Positions 12,047 to 22,666 are shown, counted from the stretch's first letter. The stretch: 64,000 nt of DNA from Betaproteobacteria bacterium (GCA_025362735.1 JANYFL010000029.1:54518-118517); one strand, 5' to 3'. The notes: generated by a model from the letters alone, not told the origin. A program made the numbers and translations.

Positions 12047-13825
12047 ATGGCTGAAATCAAAAAATCAATTCCAAAGCGGCGCTTTGATGCCGTGATCGTG
12101 GGTGCGGGTGGCGCTGGTATGCGCGCTTCCTTGCAACTGGCCGAGGCTGGATTGTCGGTCGCAGTTTTGTCGAAGGTATTCCCAACACGTTCCCACACTG
12201 TCGCGGCCCAAGGCGGTATTGGTGCTTCACTGGGCAATATGACCGAGGACAACTGGTACTGGCATATGTTCGATACCGTCAAGGGTTCGGACTATCTGGG
12301 CGACCAGGACGCGATTGAATTCATGTGCCGCGAGGCGCCTAAGGTTGTCTACGAACTGGAACACTTCGGCATGCCGTTTGACCGCAATGCGGACGGCACG
12401 ATTTATCAACGCCCATTCGGCGGTCACTCGGCCAATTTCGGCGAAAAGCCGGTCGCGCGCGCCTGTGCTGCGGCCGACCGTACCGGTCACGCGTTGCTGC
12501 ACACGCTTTATCAGCGTAACGTGCGCGCCCGCACCCAGTTTTTCGTCGAGTGGATGGCGATTGACCTGATCCGCGATGCCGAAGGCGATGTGTGCGGCGT
12601 GGTCGCGCTGGAAATGGAAACTGGCGAAGTGATGATTCTCGAAGCCAAGACCACGATGTTTGCGACCGGGGGTGCTGGACGAATCTGGGCTGCTTCGACC
12701 AATGCCTTTATCAATACAGGCGATGGCATGGGCATGGCCGCGCGTGCGGGCATCCCGCTTGAAGACATGGAATTCTGGCAGTTCCACCCGACCGGTGTTG
12801 CCGGGGCTGGTGTGTTGATTACTGAAGGTGTGCGGGGTGAGGGCGGCATTCTGTTGAACTGCAACGGCGAGCGCTTCATGGAGCGCTATGCGCCGACATT
12901 GAAAGACTTGGCACCACGCGACTTCGTTTCGCGTTCGATGGATCAGGAAATCAAGGAAGGCCGTGGCTGCGGGCCGAACAAGGATTACGTTCTGCTCAAG
13001 CTCGATCACTTGGGTGCCGAGACGGTGCAAAAGCGGCTGCCATCAATTCTGGAAATCGCGCACAAGTTCGCCAACGTCGATGCAACCAAGGAACCGATTC
13101 CAGTTGTGCCGACCATCCACTATCAAATGGGCGGGATTCCAACCAACATCTATGGTCAGGTTGTTGCGCCAAAGAATGGCAATCCGAACGAGATCATTAA
13201 TGGCTTGTATGCGATTGGTGAATGCGCTTGCGTATCGGTGCATGGTGCCAATCGCCTTGGTACCAATTCATTGCTCGATCTGGTTGTGTTCGGTCGTGCA
13301 GCAGGCAACCATATCGTCGCGTCGAATCTGAAAAACAAAGAGCACAAACCCTTGCCGGCCGATGCGGCTGACAAGCCGCTCGAACGCTTGGCTCGTCTCG
13401 ACGCCCGCAGCAGCGGCGAACGTACGCAAGATGTGGCGAACGATATCCGTGCCAGCATGCAATATCACTGTGGCGTGTTCCGCAAGCAGGAGTTGCTGAC
13501 GGAAGGGGTTAACAAGATCATGGCCTTGGCCGAACGCGCCAAGCATGTCGCGATTAAAGACAAGTCCAAGGTGTTCAACACCGCTCGTGTCGAAGCGCTG
13601 GAGCTCGACAATCTGGTCGAGACCGCCAAAGCTACCATTACATCGGCCTCAGCCCGTACTGAGTCCCGCGGTGCGCATGCGCGTGACGACTTCGCTGAGC
13701 GTGATGACGTCAACTGGATGAAGCACACGCTTTGGTATTCGGAAGGCAATCGTCTCGATTACAAGCCGGTCAAACTGAAGCCGCTGACGGTCGAGACCTT
13801 CCAGCCCAAAAAACGTACGTTCTGA
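12047..13825 (+). CDS. sdhA: Succinate dehydrogenase flavoprotein subunit
   Basis: A 592-residue flavoprotein oxidising succinate to fumarate. GAGGAGMRAS near residues 19-28 binds the FAD pyrophosphate; the histidine of SHTVAAQGG at residue 50 is the covalent FAD attachment site; the HPTG motif lies near 247 and the active-site arginine region near 290. Length matches SdhA. It starts 4 bases after sdhD and is followed by sdhB after a 47-base gap. Confidence 0.97.
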   Translation: MAEIKKSIPKRRFDAVIVGAGGAGMRASLQLAEAGLSVAVLSKVFPTRSHTVAAQGGIGASLGNMTEDNWYWHMFDTVKGSDYLGDQDAIEFMCREAPKVVYELEHFGMPFDRNADGTIYQRPFGGHSANFGEKPVARACAAADRTGHALLHTLYQRNVRARTQFFVEWMAIDLIRDAEGDVCGVVALEMETGEVMILEAKTTMFATGGAGRIWAASTNAFINTGDGMGMAARAGIPLEDMEFWQFHPTGVAGAGVLITEGVRGEGGILLNCNGERFMERYAPTLKDLAPRDFVSRSMDQEIKEGRGCGPNKDYVLLKLDHLGAETVQKRLPSILEIAHKFANVDATKEPIPVVPTIHYQMGGIPTNIYGQVVAPKNGNPNEIINGLYAIGECACVSVHGANRLGTNSLLDLVVFGRAAGNHIVASNLKNKEHKPLPADAADKPLERLARLDARSSGERTQDVANDIRASMQYHCGVFRKQELLTEGVNKIMALAERAKHVAIKDKSKVFNTARVEALELDNLVETAKATITSASARTESRGAHARDDFAERDDVNWMKHTLWYSEGNRLDYKPVKLKPLTVETFQPKKRTF

Positions 13826-13872
13826 TTGATGCTGAAGCTGAGCGAGAAACTGATCGATAAATTGAGGATCGC

Positions 13873-14637
13873 ATGACTGCCACTAATGCCAATGAACTGA
13901 CCGCAGTTTCCGGAGCGCCTGCTGTCGGCAAACGCGTTGTTAAATTTGAAATTTATCGCTACGACCCGGACAGCGGCCAGCCGCCGCGCATGCAAAAACT
14001 TGAAGTGACGCTCGAGCCAACCGACAAAATGTTGCTCGACGCGCTGCAGCGCATCAAGTCGGATGTGGACGACTCGCTATCCATCCGCCGTTCCTGTCGT
14101 GAAGGCGTCTGCGGCTCTGACGCGATGAATATCAATGGCAAGAATGGCCTCGCATGTACGACCAATATGCGCGAGCTGAAAGAGCCGATTGTGCTCAAGC
14201 CGCTGCCTGGCCTGCCGGTGATCCGTGATCTGATCGTCGATATGTCGCACTTCTTCAATCAATATCATTCGATCAAGCCCTATCTCATTAACGATACGCC
14301 GCCGCCCGAGAAAGAGCGTCTGCAGTCGCCCGAAGAACGCGAAGAATTGAATGGTCTTTACGAGTGCATCCTGTGCGCTTGTTGCTCGACTTCCTGCCCG
14401 AGCTTTTGGTGGAATCCGGATAAGTTTGTGGGTCCGGCCGGACTGTTGCAAGCCTATCGCTTCATCGCCGACAGCCGCGATCAGGCGACCAGTGAACGTC
14501 TCGACAATCTCGAAGACCCGTATCGTTTGTTCCGCTGCCACACCATCATGAATTGCGTGGATGTTTGCCCCAAGGGTCTGAATCCTACTCGTGCGATAGG
14601 CAAGATCAAAGAGTTGATGGTGCGCCGGGCCATCTAA
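13873..14637 (+). CDS. sdhB: Succinate dehydrogenase iron-sulfur subunit
   Basis: A 254-residue three-cluster protein. The [2Fe-2S] ligands lie in [11 protein letters not shown] and the following NGLAC; the [4Fe-4S] and [3Fe-4S] ligands in [15 protein letters not shown] and [17 protein letters not shown]. It carries electrons from the SdhA flavin to the quinone site. An N-terminal extension of about 18 residues precedes the first beta strand ([12 protein letters not shown]), slightly longer than the enterobacterial protein but common in this group. Confidence 0.97.
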   Translation: MTATNANELTAVSGAPAVGKRVVKFEIYRYDPDSGQPPRMQKLEVTLEPTDKMLLDALQRIKSDVDDSLSIRRSCREGVCGSDAMNINGKNGLACTTNMRELKEPIVLKPLPGLPVIRDLIVDMSHFFNQYHSIKPYLINDTPPPEKERLQSPEEREELNGLYECILCACCSTSCPSFWWNPDKFVGPAGLLQAYRFIADSRDQATSERLDNLEDPYRLFRCHTIMNCVDVCPKGLNPTRAIGKIKELMVRRAI

Positions 14638-14638
14638 C

Positions 14639-14911
14639 ATGAGTGTTGCCGGTCACCAGTCGGATCCCCATCAGCGTGCTCGACTGCGCTGGCGAGCGCG
14701 ACGGGGCTTGTTGGAAAACGATTTGATTCTCACGCGTTTTCTGGATCGCCATGAATCGGGTCTGACCGATGACGATGTGGGTGCGCTGACTGAACTGCTG
14801 GATTTAAGCGACAATGATTTGATGGATCTGCTTCTGGCACGTCGTGAATTGCAGCCGGAGCTGGACAGCATTGCGTTACAGAAAGTGCTAATGTTACTCA
14901 GATCAGCATGA
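14639..14911 (+). CDS. sdhE: FAD assembly factor SdhE
   Basis: A 90-residue protein starting one base after the sdhB stop. It has the conserved RRGLLENDLIL stretch (RGxxE motif) that in this family contacts SdhA and promotes covalent flavinylation. Formerly called YgfY or DUF339. The position at the end of the sdh operon supports the assignment. Confidence 0.93.
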   Translation: MSVAGHQSDPHQRARLRWRARRGLLENDLILTRFLDRHESGLTDDDVGALTELLDLSDNDLMDLLLARRELQPELDSIALQKVLMLLRSA

Positions 14912-14976
14912 ATCTTGCTAGGTAGCTCTTAGAGTTCCAAGAGACTTATTAAAAAGACCCAAAAAAGGAAAACCCG

Positions 14977-16290
14977 ATGACTCCAACCGATAACAAAGCG
15001 ACACTGTCTTTTTCCAACGGCTCACCCAGCATTGATATGCCGATTTACAAGGGTACGGTGGGGCCGGATGTCATCGACATCCGCAAGCTTTACGGCCAGA
15101 CTGGAATGTTTACCTACGACCCTGGCTTCATGTCGACGGCAGCTTGTAATTCCTCAATTACCTATATCGATGGCGACAAGGGCGAGTTGCTGTATCGCGG
15201 CTATCCGATTGAACAACTGGCTGTGAATTGTGACTTTCTGGAAACCTGCTATCTGTTGCTGAAGGGCGAGCTGCCGAATCAGGCTCAGAAAAAAGAATTC
15301 GAATTCGGAATCATGCACCACACCATGGTGAACGAGCAGATGAGTTCGTTCTATCACGGCTTCCGCCGCGATTCTCACCCGATGGCGGTGTTGGTCGGTG
15401 TGGTCGGTGCCCTGTCCGCCTTTTATCACGACTCGCTGGACATCAATAATCCCGAGCACCGCGAAATTTCGGCCATGCGTCTGATTGCCAAGATGCCGAC
15501 GCTGGTCGCCATGGCCTACAAGTATTCGATCGGTCAGCCCTTCGTTTATCCGAAGAACGACCTGTCGTACAGCGCCAACTTCGTGCGCATGATGTTCTCC
15601 AATCCCTGCGAGGAATACGTCGTGAATGACGTGCTGGTGCGCGCCCTGGATCGCATCCTGATCCTGCATGCGGATCACGAACAGAATGCTTCGACCTCGA
15701 CTGTGCGTTTGTCCGGTTCGTCCGGTGCCAACCCGTTTGCATGTATTGCTGCCGGTATCGCCTGCCTGTGGGGTCCGGCGCACGGTGGTGCCAACGAAGC
15801 GGCGCTGAACATGCTGCTCGACATCCAGAAGGATGGCGGCGTCGAGAAGATTGGCGAGTTTGTCGCCAAGGTCAAGGACAAGAACTCCAGCGTCAAGTTG
15901 ATGGGCTTCGGTCACCGGGTTTACAAGAACTATGATCCGCGCGCCAAGCTGATGCGTGAAACCTGCCACGAAGTGCTTGATGCCCTCGGTCTGCACGACG
16001 ATCCACTGTTCAAGATCGCTATGGCGCTGGAAAAGATCGCCCTGGAAGATGAATACTTCGTCAGCCGCAAGCTCTACCCGAACGTCGACTTCTACTCCGG
16101 CATCGTACAAAGTGCACTTGGCATCCCGACGTCGCTGTTCACTGCCATCTTCGCGCTGGCACGCACGGTCGGCTGGATTGCCCAGTGGAACGAAATGATT
16201 TCCGATCCAGAACAAAAAATTGGTCGTCCGCGTCAGCTATTCGTAGGCGCCACAACCCGGGATGTGGTGCCGCTCGCCAAGCGGGCATAA
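14977..16290 (+). CDS. gltA: Citrate synthase
   Basis: A 437-residue type II (hexameric, NADH-responsive class) citrate synthase that condenses acetyl-CoA and oxaloacetate. Catalytic residues can be placed in the [22 protein letters not shown] and [14 protein letters not shown] blocks. It begins 65 bases after sdhE, has AAAAAGGAAAA upstream of the ATG and is followed by a strong terminator, so the sdh-gltA transcript ends here. Confidence 0.96.
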   Translation: MTPTDNKATLSFSNGSPSIDMPIYKGTVGPDVIDIRKLYGQTGMFTYDPGFMSTAACNSSITYIDGDKGELLYRGYPIEQLAVNCDFLETCYLLLKGELPNQAQKKEFEFGIMHHTMVNEQMSSFYHGFRRDSHPMAVLVGVVGALSAFYHDSLDINNPEHREISAMRLIAKMPTLVAMAYKYSIGQPFVYPKNDLSYSANFVRMMFSNPCEEYVVNDVLVRALDRILILHADHEQNASTSTVRLSGSSGANPFACIAAGIACLWGPAHGGANEAALNMLLDIQKDGGVEKIGEFVAKVKDKNSSVKLMGFGHRVYKNYDPRAKLMRETCHEVLDALGLHDDPLFKIAMALEKIALEDEYFVSRKLYPNVDFYSGIVQSALGIPTSLFTAIFALARTVGWIAQWNEMISDPEQKIGRPRQLFVGATTRDVVPLAKRA

Positions 16291-16323
16291 AGTGAGTTAG
16301 CTAGCTGAGTTAGTAAGTCCAAA

Positions 16324-16364
16324 AAAATCGCCAGCCGAATAAAATCGGCTGGCGATTTTATTTT
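16324..16364 (+). terminator. Rho-independent terminator after gltA
   Basis: A 15-bp perfect stem (16324-16338 with 16345-16359) with a 6-base loop and a T-rich tail TTTTATTTT. It isolates gltA from odhA. Confidence 0.9.
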
Positions 16365-16559
16365 GTAGGTGTAGAATTCCTCACCCCCTTGCCCCAGGCC
16401 TTCATAAATCGAGCATTAGGGTGTCGTAGTCCGGCAGCATCGGTCGTATCAATTAGACCGCGACAATTTGATTAGCAATCCGCTAACCGGTGTGGCCGTG
16501 TCGCGGAAGGTTGGCCTCAACCGCATCAATCTCGAGAGACTCGAAGAAAGGTGAAGCAA

Positions 16560-19400
16560 ATGATGCAGCAATTTCTGGGTAACTCCTACCTGTTCGGTGG
16601 CAATGCGCCATACGTCGAAGAACTGTACGAGTCCTATCTCAATAATCCGGGTTCCGTTTCTGAACAGTGGCGTGAGTATTTCGACCGCATGCAATTGGTC
16701 GCTGCCGGAGATGGCAGTAATGCCCGAGACGTCGCCCACGCCCCGATCCAGCAATCCTTCGCCGAGCGTGCCAAAGACGGTCGCCTGACGCCGATCAATG
16801 CCGCCGCGGATGTGCTGGCGCGCAAGCAGATTTATGTACAGCAGATTATTGCCGCTTACCGCTTCCTCGGTTCACGTTGGGCCAATCTGGACCCGTTGAA
16901 GCGTCAGGAACGCCCCCAACTTCCCGAGCTTGAGCCTGCCTTCTATGATTTTGCCGAAGGCGATATGGCGACAATCTATCCGGCCCAAAGCACTTATTTT
17001 GGCTTCGAACAGGCCTCGCTTCGCGATATCGTTAGCGCACTACGTGAAACTTATTGTGGTTCCATTGGTGCGGAGTTTATGTACAGCGATCCGGCCCAAA
17101 AACGCTGGATGCAGGAGCGTCTGGAAGGCTCACGTTCAACCCCTCGATTCAACGCAGAAAAGAAGCGTCACATTCTGGATCGCCTCACTGCGGCCGAAGG
17201 TCTTGAGCGTTATCTCGCAACCAAATATGTCGGCCAGAAGCGTTTCTCCCTCGAGGGAGGCGAGAGTTTTATCCCGGCACTGGACGAAGTGATCCAGCGC
17301 TCAGGCAGTCAGGGCGTGCAAGAAATCGTTATCGGCATGGCGCACCGTGGTCGCCTCAATGTCTTAGTCAACGTGCTGGGCAAGATGCCCAGCGAACTGT
17401 TCGCCGAATTTGAGGGCAAGCACGACGATAGTTTGGCTGCCGGAGACGTCAAATATCACCAAGGCTTTTCCAGTGATGTCTCCACGCCTGGCGGTCCCGT
17501 GCATTTGTCGCTGGCCTTCAATCCTTCCCATCTGGAAATCGTTGACCCGGTCGTCGAAGGTTCGTGCAAGGCGCGCATGGAACGCCGTGGCGACAAAGAA
17601 GGTGATCAAGTACTGCCGATTCTTGTGCACGGCGATGCGGCCTTTGCCGGTCAGGGCGTCATTATGGAGACATTGAATCTGGCGCAAACGCGTGGCTACG
17701 GCACGCATGGCACGGTGCATATCGTCATCAATAACCAGATTGGTTTCACCACGTCCGATCCGCGTGACTCACGTTCGACCTTGTACTGTACCGATGTGGT
17801 CAAGATGATTGAGGCGCCGGTGCTTCACGTCAATGCGGATGATCCTGAAGCTGTTGTGTTCGCCACCCAGATCGCGGTGGATTTCCGCAAGGAATTCAAG
17901 AAAGACGTCGTCGTCGACATCATTTGTTTCCGCAAGTTGGGTCATAACGAACAGGACACGCCAGCAGTCACACAACCGCTGATGTACAAGAAAATTGGTC
18001 AGCATCCCGGTACGCGCAAACTCTATGCGGACAAGCTCGAAGCGCAGAAAATTATTGCGGTTGGAGAGGGCGACGAGTTCGTCAAGGAATTCCGTAAGGC
18101 GATGGACGAAGGTCGCCAGACAGTTGATCCTGTTCTTACCAACTTCAAGAGCAAGTATGCAGTGGACTGGGCGCCGTTTCTGAACAAGAAGTGGACTGAC
18201 ACGGCCGATACGACGGTTCCTATGACTGAGTTGAAACGACTCGGCGAGCGGCTCACGACCATTCCTGCCAATTTCAAGCTGCATCCTCTGGTCGAGAAAG
18301 TGATTGCTGACCGCGCCAATATGGCCCAGGGCAAGCAGCCGCTGGACTGGGGCATGGGCGAACATCTGGCTTACGCTTCATTGGTCGCATCGGGTTATGC
18401 CGTGCGTCTGACCGGTCAGGATTCAGGCCGCGGCACCTTCACCCACCGCCACGCCGTGTTGCATGATCAGAATCGTGAGAAGTGGGATTCCGGCAGCTAT
18501 ATTCCGCTGATGAACGTCAGCGAGAATCAGGCGCCGTTTCTGGTGATTGACTCGGTTCTCTCAGAAGAAGCTGTGTTAGGCTTTGAATACGGATACTCGG
18601 CTGCGGAACCCAATACGCTGGTCGCATGGGAAGGTCAGTTCGGCGACTTCGTTAATGGTGCCCAGGTCGTCATTGACCAGTTCATTTCCAGTGGCGAAGT
18701 CAAATGGGGCCGGATTTCCGGTCTTGTGTTGCTGCTGCCGCACGGATACGAAGGCCAGGGACCGGAGCATTCGTCCGCTCGTCCTGAGCGCTTCCTGCAG
18801 CTTTGTGCAGACAACAACATGCAAGTTTGCCAGCCCACTACGCCAGCCCAGATTTTCCATCTGCTGCGTCGGCAAATGGTCCGTTCGTTCCGCAAACCGC
18901 TGATTGTGCTCACACCCAAGTCACTGCTGCGTCACAAGGAGGCCGTATCTGATCTGCATGAATTCGCCAAAGGTGGTTTCCACACCGTGATTGGTGAGAC
19001 GGCAGAACTTGATGCGAAGAAGGTCAAGCGCGTGGTCGCCTGCTCGGGTAAGGTCTATTACGACTTGCGCACGGCGCGTGGGGATCGTGATGATGTGGCC
19101 ATTATCCGTCTCGAACAACTGTATCCCTTCCCGCACAAGGCACTGGCTGCGGAGTTCAAGAAGTATCCGAACCTGAGCGAAATCGTCTGGTGTCAGGACG
19201 AACCGCAGAATCAGGGCGCATGGTTCCAGATTCAGCACAACATCATGGAAAACATGGAGCCGGGTCAGAAGCTGTCGTATGCGGGGCGTCCTGCTTCGGC
19301 TTCACCGGCGGCAGGTTATTACTCAGTCCACAACGAACAGCAAAAGGCCTTGCTGCAAGCAGCTTTTGGCCGGGTCAAAGGTTTGGTGCTCAACAAGTAA
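16560..19400 (+). CDS. sucA: 2-oxoglutarate dehydrogenase E1 component
   Basis: A 946-residue thiamine-diphosphate enzyme that decarboxylates 2-oxoglutarate and transfers succinyl to the E2 lipoyl arm; also named odhA in this group. The N-terminal SYLFGGNAPYVEELYESYL segment is the E2-binding region; IGMAHRGRLNVL and GDAAFAGQGV are in the ThDP domain, HGYEGQGPEHSS in the second domain. The open frame allows GTG at 16551, but ATG at 16560 stands about 8 bases after AAAGG and gives the family N-terminus MMQQFLGNSYLFGG. The 195 bases between the gltA terminator and the start should hold its promoter. Confidence 0.96.
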   Translation: MMQQFLGNSYLFGGNAPYVEELYESYLNNPGSVSEQWREYFDRMQLVAAGDGSNARDVAHAPIQQSFAERAKDGRLTPINAAADVLARKQIYVQQIIAAYRFLGSRWANLDPLKRQERPQLPELEPAFYDFAEGDMATIYPAQSTYFGFEQASLRDIVSALRETYCGSIGAEFMYSDPAQKRWMQERLEGSRSTPRFNAEKKRHILDRLTAAEGLERYLATKYVGQKRFSLEGGESFIPALDEVIQRSGSQGVQEIVIGMAHRGRLNVLVNVLGKMPSELFAEFEGKHDDSLAAGDVKYHQGFSSDVSTPGGPVHLSLAFNPSHLEIVDPVVEGSCKARMERRGDKEGDQVLPILVHGDAAFAGQGVIMETLNLAQTRGYGTHGTVHIVINNQIGFTTSDPRDSRSTLYCTDVVKMIEAPVLHVNADDPEAVVFATQIAVDFRKEFKKDVVVDIICFRKLGHNEQDTPAVTQPLMYKKIGQHPGTRKLYADKLEAQKIIAVGEGDEFVKEFRKAMDEGRQTVDPVLTNFKSKYAVDWAPFLNKKWTDTADTTVPMTELKRLGERLTTIPANFKLHPLVEKVIADRANMAQGKQPLDWGMGEHLAYASLVASGYAVRLTGQDSGRGTFTHRHAVLHDQNREKWDSGSYIPLMNVSENQAPFLVIDSVLSEEAVLGFEYGYSAAEPNTLVAWEGQFGDFVNGAQVVIDQFISSGEVKWGRISGLVLLLPHGYEGQGPEHSSARPERFLQLCADNNMQVCQPTTPAQIFHLLRRQMVRSFRKPLIVLTPKSLLRHKEAVSDLHEFAKGGFHTVIGETAELDAKKVKRVVACSGKVYYDLRTARGDRDDVAIIRLEQLYPFPHKALAAEFKKYPNLSEIVWCQDEPQNQGAWFQIQHNIMENMEPGQKLSYAGRPASASPAAGYYSVHNEQQKALLQAAFGRVKGLVLNK

Positions 19401-19521
19401 AACGACGCCCGCTTTCGTGTCCGGCTGGTTTGGCAGGATGCGAAAGAATGGCGGATGAAGAGTGCCTCACCCTATCAAGTTCTTATTAAAAAATATTACG
19501 AAAAAATTTCCGGAGTAAATC

Positions 19522-20769
19522 ATGGCATTGGTTGATATTGTCGTCCCGCAGTTGTCGGAATCGGTTGCAGAGGCAACACTGTTGCAGTGGAAGAAAAAGC
19601 CCGGTGAAGCCGTGGCGCGCGATGAAATCCTGATCGAGATCGAGACCGACAAAGTCGTGCTCGAAGTGCCGTCGCCCGAAGCTGGCGTGCTGGCAAGCAT
19701 CATTCAAGCCGATGGCGCGACGGTCGTCGCCGGTCAGCAGATTGCTGTGGTTGATACGGAAGGCAAGGCTGGCGCAGTAGCACCAGCACCAGCCGCAGCG
19801 GCAACAGTGACCCCCCCCACTACACCAGCCCCTGCAGCTCAGGCACCCGCATCTTCTGGTGGCGTTGCAATGCCCGCTGCTGCAAAGATCATGGCCGACA
19901 ACAATCTGACGCCGGGTCAAGTTCAAGGGACAGGCAAGGACGGTCGTGTGCTCAAGGGTGATGTACTGAATACCTTGCAAGCCCCCAAGCCTGCGGTATC
20001 AACGGTCGCCGCAGCGCCAGCATTGCAGTCGGTTCCAGCTCCGATCAATCCAAGTGCTTTGCTCGAAGGCCGCCCAGAGCAACGTGTACCGATGTCGCGC
20101 CTGCGCCAGCGCGTGGCCGAGCGTCTGGTGCAATCACAATCCACCGCTGCGATTCTCACAACCTTTAACGAAGTCAATATGCAGCCTGTGATGGATCTGC
20201 GGACCAAGTACAAAGACAAATTTGAGAAAGAGCATGGTGTCAAGATCGGCTTCATGTCCTTTTTCGTTAAGGCTGCAGTCTATGCACTGAAGAAATATCC
20301 GGTCGTCAACGCATCGGTCGATGGTACCGATATCGTCTATCACGGCTATTTCGACATCGGTGTCGCGGTCGGTTCGCCGCGTGGTCTGGTGGTGCCCATC
20401 CTGCGCAATGTCGACCAGATGAGCTTTGCCGACATCGAAAAGAAAATTGCCGAATTTGGCAAGAAAGCGCAGGACGGCAAGCTGTCGATGGAAGACATGA
20501 CTGGCGGTACGTTCTCGATTTCCAACGGGGGCACGTTTGGTTCGATGCTCTCGACCCCGATCATCAACCCGCCACAATCAGCCATCCTGGGTGTGCATGC
20601 GACCAAGGAGCGTGTGGTCGTCGAGAATGGACAAGTTGTTGTTCGTCCGATGAACTACCTCGCCATGTCCTATGACCACCGCATCATCGATGGTCGTGAA
20701 GCTGTGTTGACGCTCGTGGCGATGAAGGACGCTCTGGAAGATCCTGCACGCATCCTGCTGGATCTGTAA
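19522..20769 (+). CDS. sucB: Dihydrolipoyllysine-residue succinyltransferase (E2 of 2-oxoglutarate dehydrogenase)
   Basis: A 415-residue E2 (odhB). One lipoyl domain at residues 2-75 with the lipoylated lysine in [14 protein letters not shown]; an Ala-Pro-rich linker of about 40 residues; a peripheral subunit-binding domain around residues 113-150; and the acyltransferase domain, with the catalytic histidine in [13 protein letters not shown] near 389. It follows sucA by about 120 bases with CCGGAG before the ATG. Confidence 0.96.
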   Translation: MALVDIVVPQLSESVAEATLLQWKKKPGEAVARDEILIEIETDKVVLEVPSPEAGVLASIIQADGATVVAGQQIAVVDTEGKAGAVAPAPAAAATVTPPTTPAPAAQAPASSGGVAMPAAAKIMADNNLTPGQVQGTGKDGRVLKGDVLNTLQAPKPAVSTVAAAPALQSVPAPINPSALLEGRPEQRVPMSRLRQRVAERLVQSQSTAAILTTFNEVNMQPVMDLRTKYKDKFEKEHGVKIGFMSFFVKAAVYALKKYPVVNASVDGTDIVYHGYFDIGVAVGSPRGLVVPILRNVDQMSFADIEKKIAEFGKKAQDGKLSMEDMTGGTFSISNGGTFGSMLSTPIINPPQSAILGVHATKERVVVENGQVVVRPMNYLAMSYDHRIIDGREAVLTLVAMKDALEDPARILLDL

Positions 20770-20778
20770 GAGTTCGAG

Positions 20779-21087
20779 ATGTCTATCGCCGACGAAATTC
20801 GCAAGCTGGCTGAATTGCGCGATGCCGGACATATCGATGCCTTTGAGTTTGAGCGCGCCAAAGCCAGGCTATTCGACGACCCATCATCTCCTGCAGCGAC
20901 CATGACCAAACGTCTGCGCCGTAGTCTGCAAGATCGCTGGATTGGTGGTGTCTGCGGCGGGCTGGCGACCTATACCGGCACAGAAAGCTGGATCTGGCGG
21001 TTGCTGTTCGCCGTCTCAGTGTTATTCGCTGGCTTCGGTGTTCTCCCCTACATCCTGTTATGGATTTTTGTCCCCGAGGACAAATAG
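20779..21087 (+). CDS. SHOCT-PspC domain small membrane protein
   Basis: A 102-residue protein 9 bases after sucB and 45 before lpdA, same strand. Residues 1-35 (EIRKLAELRDAGHIDAFEFE) fit a SHOCT-like oligomerisation helix pair. From about residue 50 there is a PspC domain: RWIGGVCGGLATYTG followed by a strongly hydrophobic helix ending FVPEDK. PspC domains occur in envelope-stress proteins; there is no psp partner here. Its position inside the E1-E2-E3 gene set is unusual and suggests co-expression, not a demonstrated link to the enzyme complex. Confidence 0.8.
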   Translation: MSIADEIRKLAELRDAGHIDAFEFERAKARLFDDPSSPAATMTKRLRRSLQDRWIGGVCGGLATYTGTESWIWRLLFAVSVLFAGFGVLPYILLWIFVPEDK

Positions 21088-21132
21088 CGGCCAGCGCGCC
21101 GGATCCATAACCTTTAATTTTTCGAGGAACTC

Positions 21133-22557
21133 ATGTCTCAAGCATTTGACGTAGTCGTGATCGGCGCCGGTCCAGGCGGTTATATCGCTGCCATTCGCGC
21201 GGCCCAGCTCGGTTTCACTGTTGCCTGTATTGACGAATGGAAAAACGATAAAGGTGGGCCTGCTCCCGGCGGCACTTGTACCAACGTCGGTTGCATTCCA
21301 TCCAAAGCGCTGCTGCAATCGTCCGAGCACTATGAACATGCGGGCCACTCGTTTGCCGACCACGGTATCGACGTCAAAGGGCTGAGCCTGAATCTCGACA
21401 AGATGATCGGTCGCAAAGACACCGTCGTGAAGCAGAACAACGACGGCATCCTGTTCCTGTTCAAGAAAAACAAGATCAGTTTTTTTCACGGACGTGGTTC
21501 GTTCGCGGCAGCCAAAGACGGCGCCTACGAAATCAAAGTGGCTGGCGCGAAAGATGAAACTCTGACTGCGAAGCATGTCATCGTTGCCACGGGTTCCAAC
21601 CCGCGCGCTTTGCCCGATGTTCCTTTCGATGAAAAGTTGATTCTCTCGAATACGGGTGCACTCGCGATTGGTGATGTCCCGAAAAAACTGGGTCTGATCG
21701 GTGCTGGGGTCATTGGTCTGGAAATGGGCAGCGTGTGGCGTCGCCTTGGTTCCGAAGTGACGGTGCTGGAAGCATTGCCCGCATTCCTCGGCGCGGTGGA
21801 TGAACAGATTGCCAAGGAAGCGCAGAAGGCTTTCGTCAAGCAGGGACTGAAGATTGAACTGGGCGTGAAAATCGGTGCGGTCACTAGCAAGAAGGAAGTC
21901 ACGGTTGAATATACCGATGCCAAGGGCGAAGCGCATAAAGCCACATTCGACAAGCTCATTGTCTCGATTGGTCGCGTGCCCAATACCATCGGGCTGAATG
22001 CTGAAGTAGTAGGACTCAAGCTCGACGAGCGGGGCTTCATCGCGGTGGATGACGAATGCAAGACCAGCCTGCCCAATGTCTGGGCTGTTGGCGATGTCGT
22101 GCGTGGGCCGATGCTGGCGCACAAGGCAGAAGAAGAGGGCGTCGCCGTGGCCGAGCGTATCGCTGGTCAGCACGGACATGTCAACTTCAACACCATTCCC
22201 TGGGTAATTTACACCTCACCGGAAATTGCCTGGGTCGGCAAGACCGAACAGCAGTTGAAGCAGGCCGGTGTTGCGTACAAGGCCGGAACTTTCCCATTCC
22301 TCGCCAATGGTCGGGCACGCGCGCTGGGCGATACCACCGGCATGGTCAAGTTCCTCGCCGATGCCAAGACCGATGAAATCCTTGGTGTTCATATCGTCGG
22401 GCCGATGGCTTCGGAGTTGATTGCCGAAGCAGTTGTTGCAATGGAATTCCGTGCCTCCAGCGAAGACATTGCGCGCATTTGCCACGCGCATCCGTCCTTG
22501 TCGGAAGCGACCAAGGAAGCGGCGTTGGCGGTGGATAAACGCACGCTTAATTTCTGA
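21133..22557 (+). CDS. lpdA: Dihydrolipoyl dehydrogenase (E3)
   Basis: A 474-residue FAD disulfide reductase that reoxidises the dihydrolipoyl group of E2 with NAD+. GAGPGGYIAAIRAAQ near residues 11-25 binds FAD, GGTCTNVGCIPSKALL near 50-65 holds the redox cysteine pair, GAGVIGLEMGSVW near 190 binds NAD, and HAHPSLSEATKEA near the end contains the catalytic His-Glu. It completes the 2-oxoglutarate dehydrogenase set. Confidence 0.96.
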   Translation: MSQAFDVVVIGAGPGGYIAAIRAAQLGFTVACIDEWKNDKGGPAPGGTCTNVGCIPSKALLQSSEHYEHAGHSFADHGIDVKGLSLNLDKMIGRKDTVVKQNNDGILFLFKKNKISFFHGRGSFAAAKDGAYEIKVAGAKDETLTAKHVIVATGSNPRALPDVPFDEKLILSNTGALAIGDVPKKLGLIGAGVIGLEMGSVWRRLGSEVTVLEALPAFLGAVDEQIAKEAQKAFVKQGLKIELGVKIGAVTSKKEVTVEYTDAKGEAHKATFDKLIVSIGRVPNTIGLNAEVVGLKLDERGFIAVDDECKTSLPNVWAVGDVVRGPMLAHKAEEEGVAVAERIAGQHGHVNFNTIPWVIYTSPEIAWVGKTEQQLKQAGVAYKAGTFPFLANGRARALGDTTGMVKFLADAKTDEILGVHIVGPMASELIAEAVVAMEFRASSEDIARICHAHPSLSEATKEAALAVDKRTLNF

Positions 22558-22568
22558 GACATCGACCG

Positions 22569-22650
22569 GTAGCCCGGTTGGTGACAACCGGGGCCTTTCT
22601 TCTCCGTACAAATGGCATCCCCGGTTTTCGCTTTGCTCTAACCGGGCTAC
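22569..22650. repeat. Inverted pair of GTAGCCCGGTT repeats; lpdA-side arm also forms a terminator-like hairpin
   Basis: Twelve bases past the lpdA stop is GTAGCCCGGTTG, whose CCCGGTTG (22573-22580) pairs with CAACCGGG (22585-22592) and is followed by CCTTTCTTCT, a probable terminator. At 22619-22650 lies the longer repeat unit in reverse orientation (CCCCGGTTTTCGC ... AACCGGGCTAC), ending 16 bases before the zapE start. The same 32-base unit occurs twice more near 27.74 and 27.91 kb. Confidence 0.75.
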
Positions 22651-22666
22651 GTGCGCGACCAGCCCG

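Noticed and set aside
15154..16215. 353-codon reverse-strand open frame
   Set aside because: Antisense shadow of gltA with no domain or ribosome-binding site.
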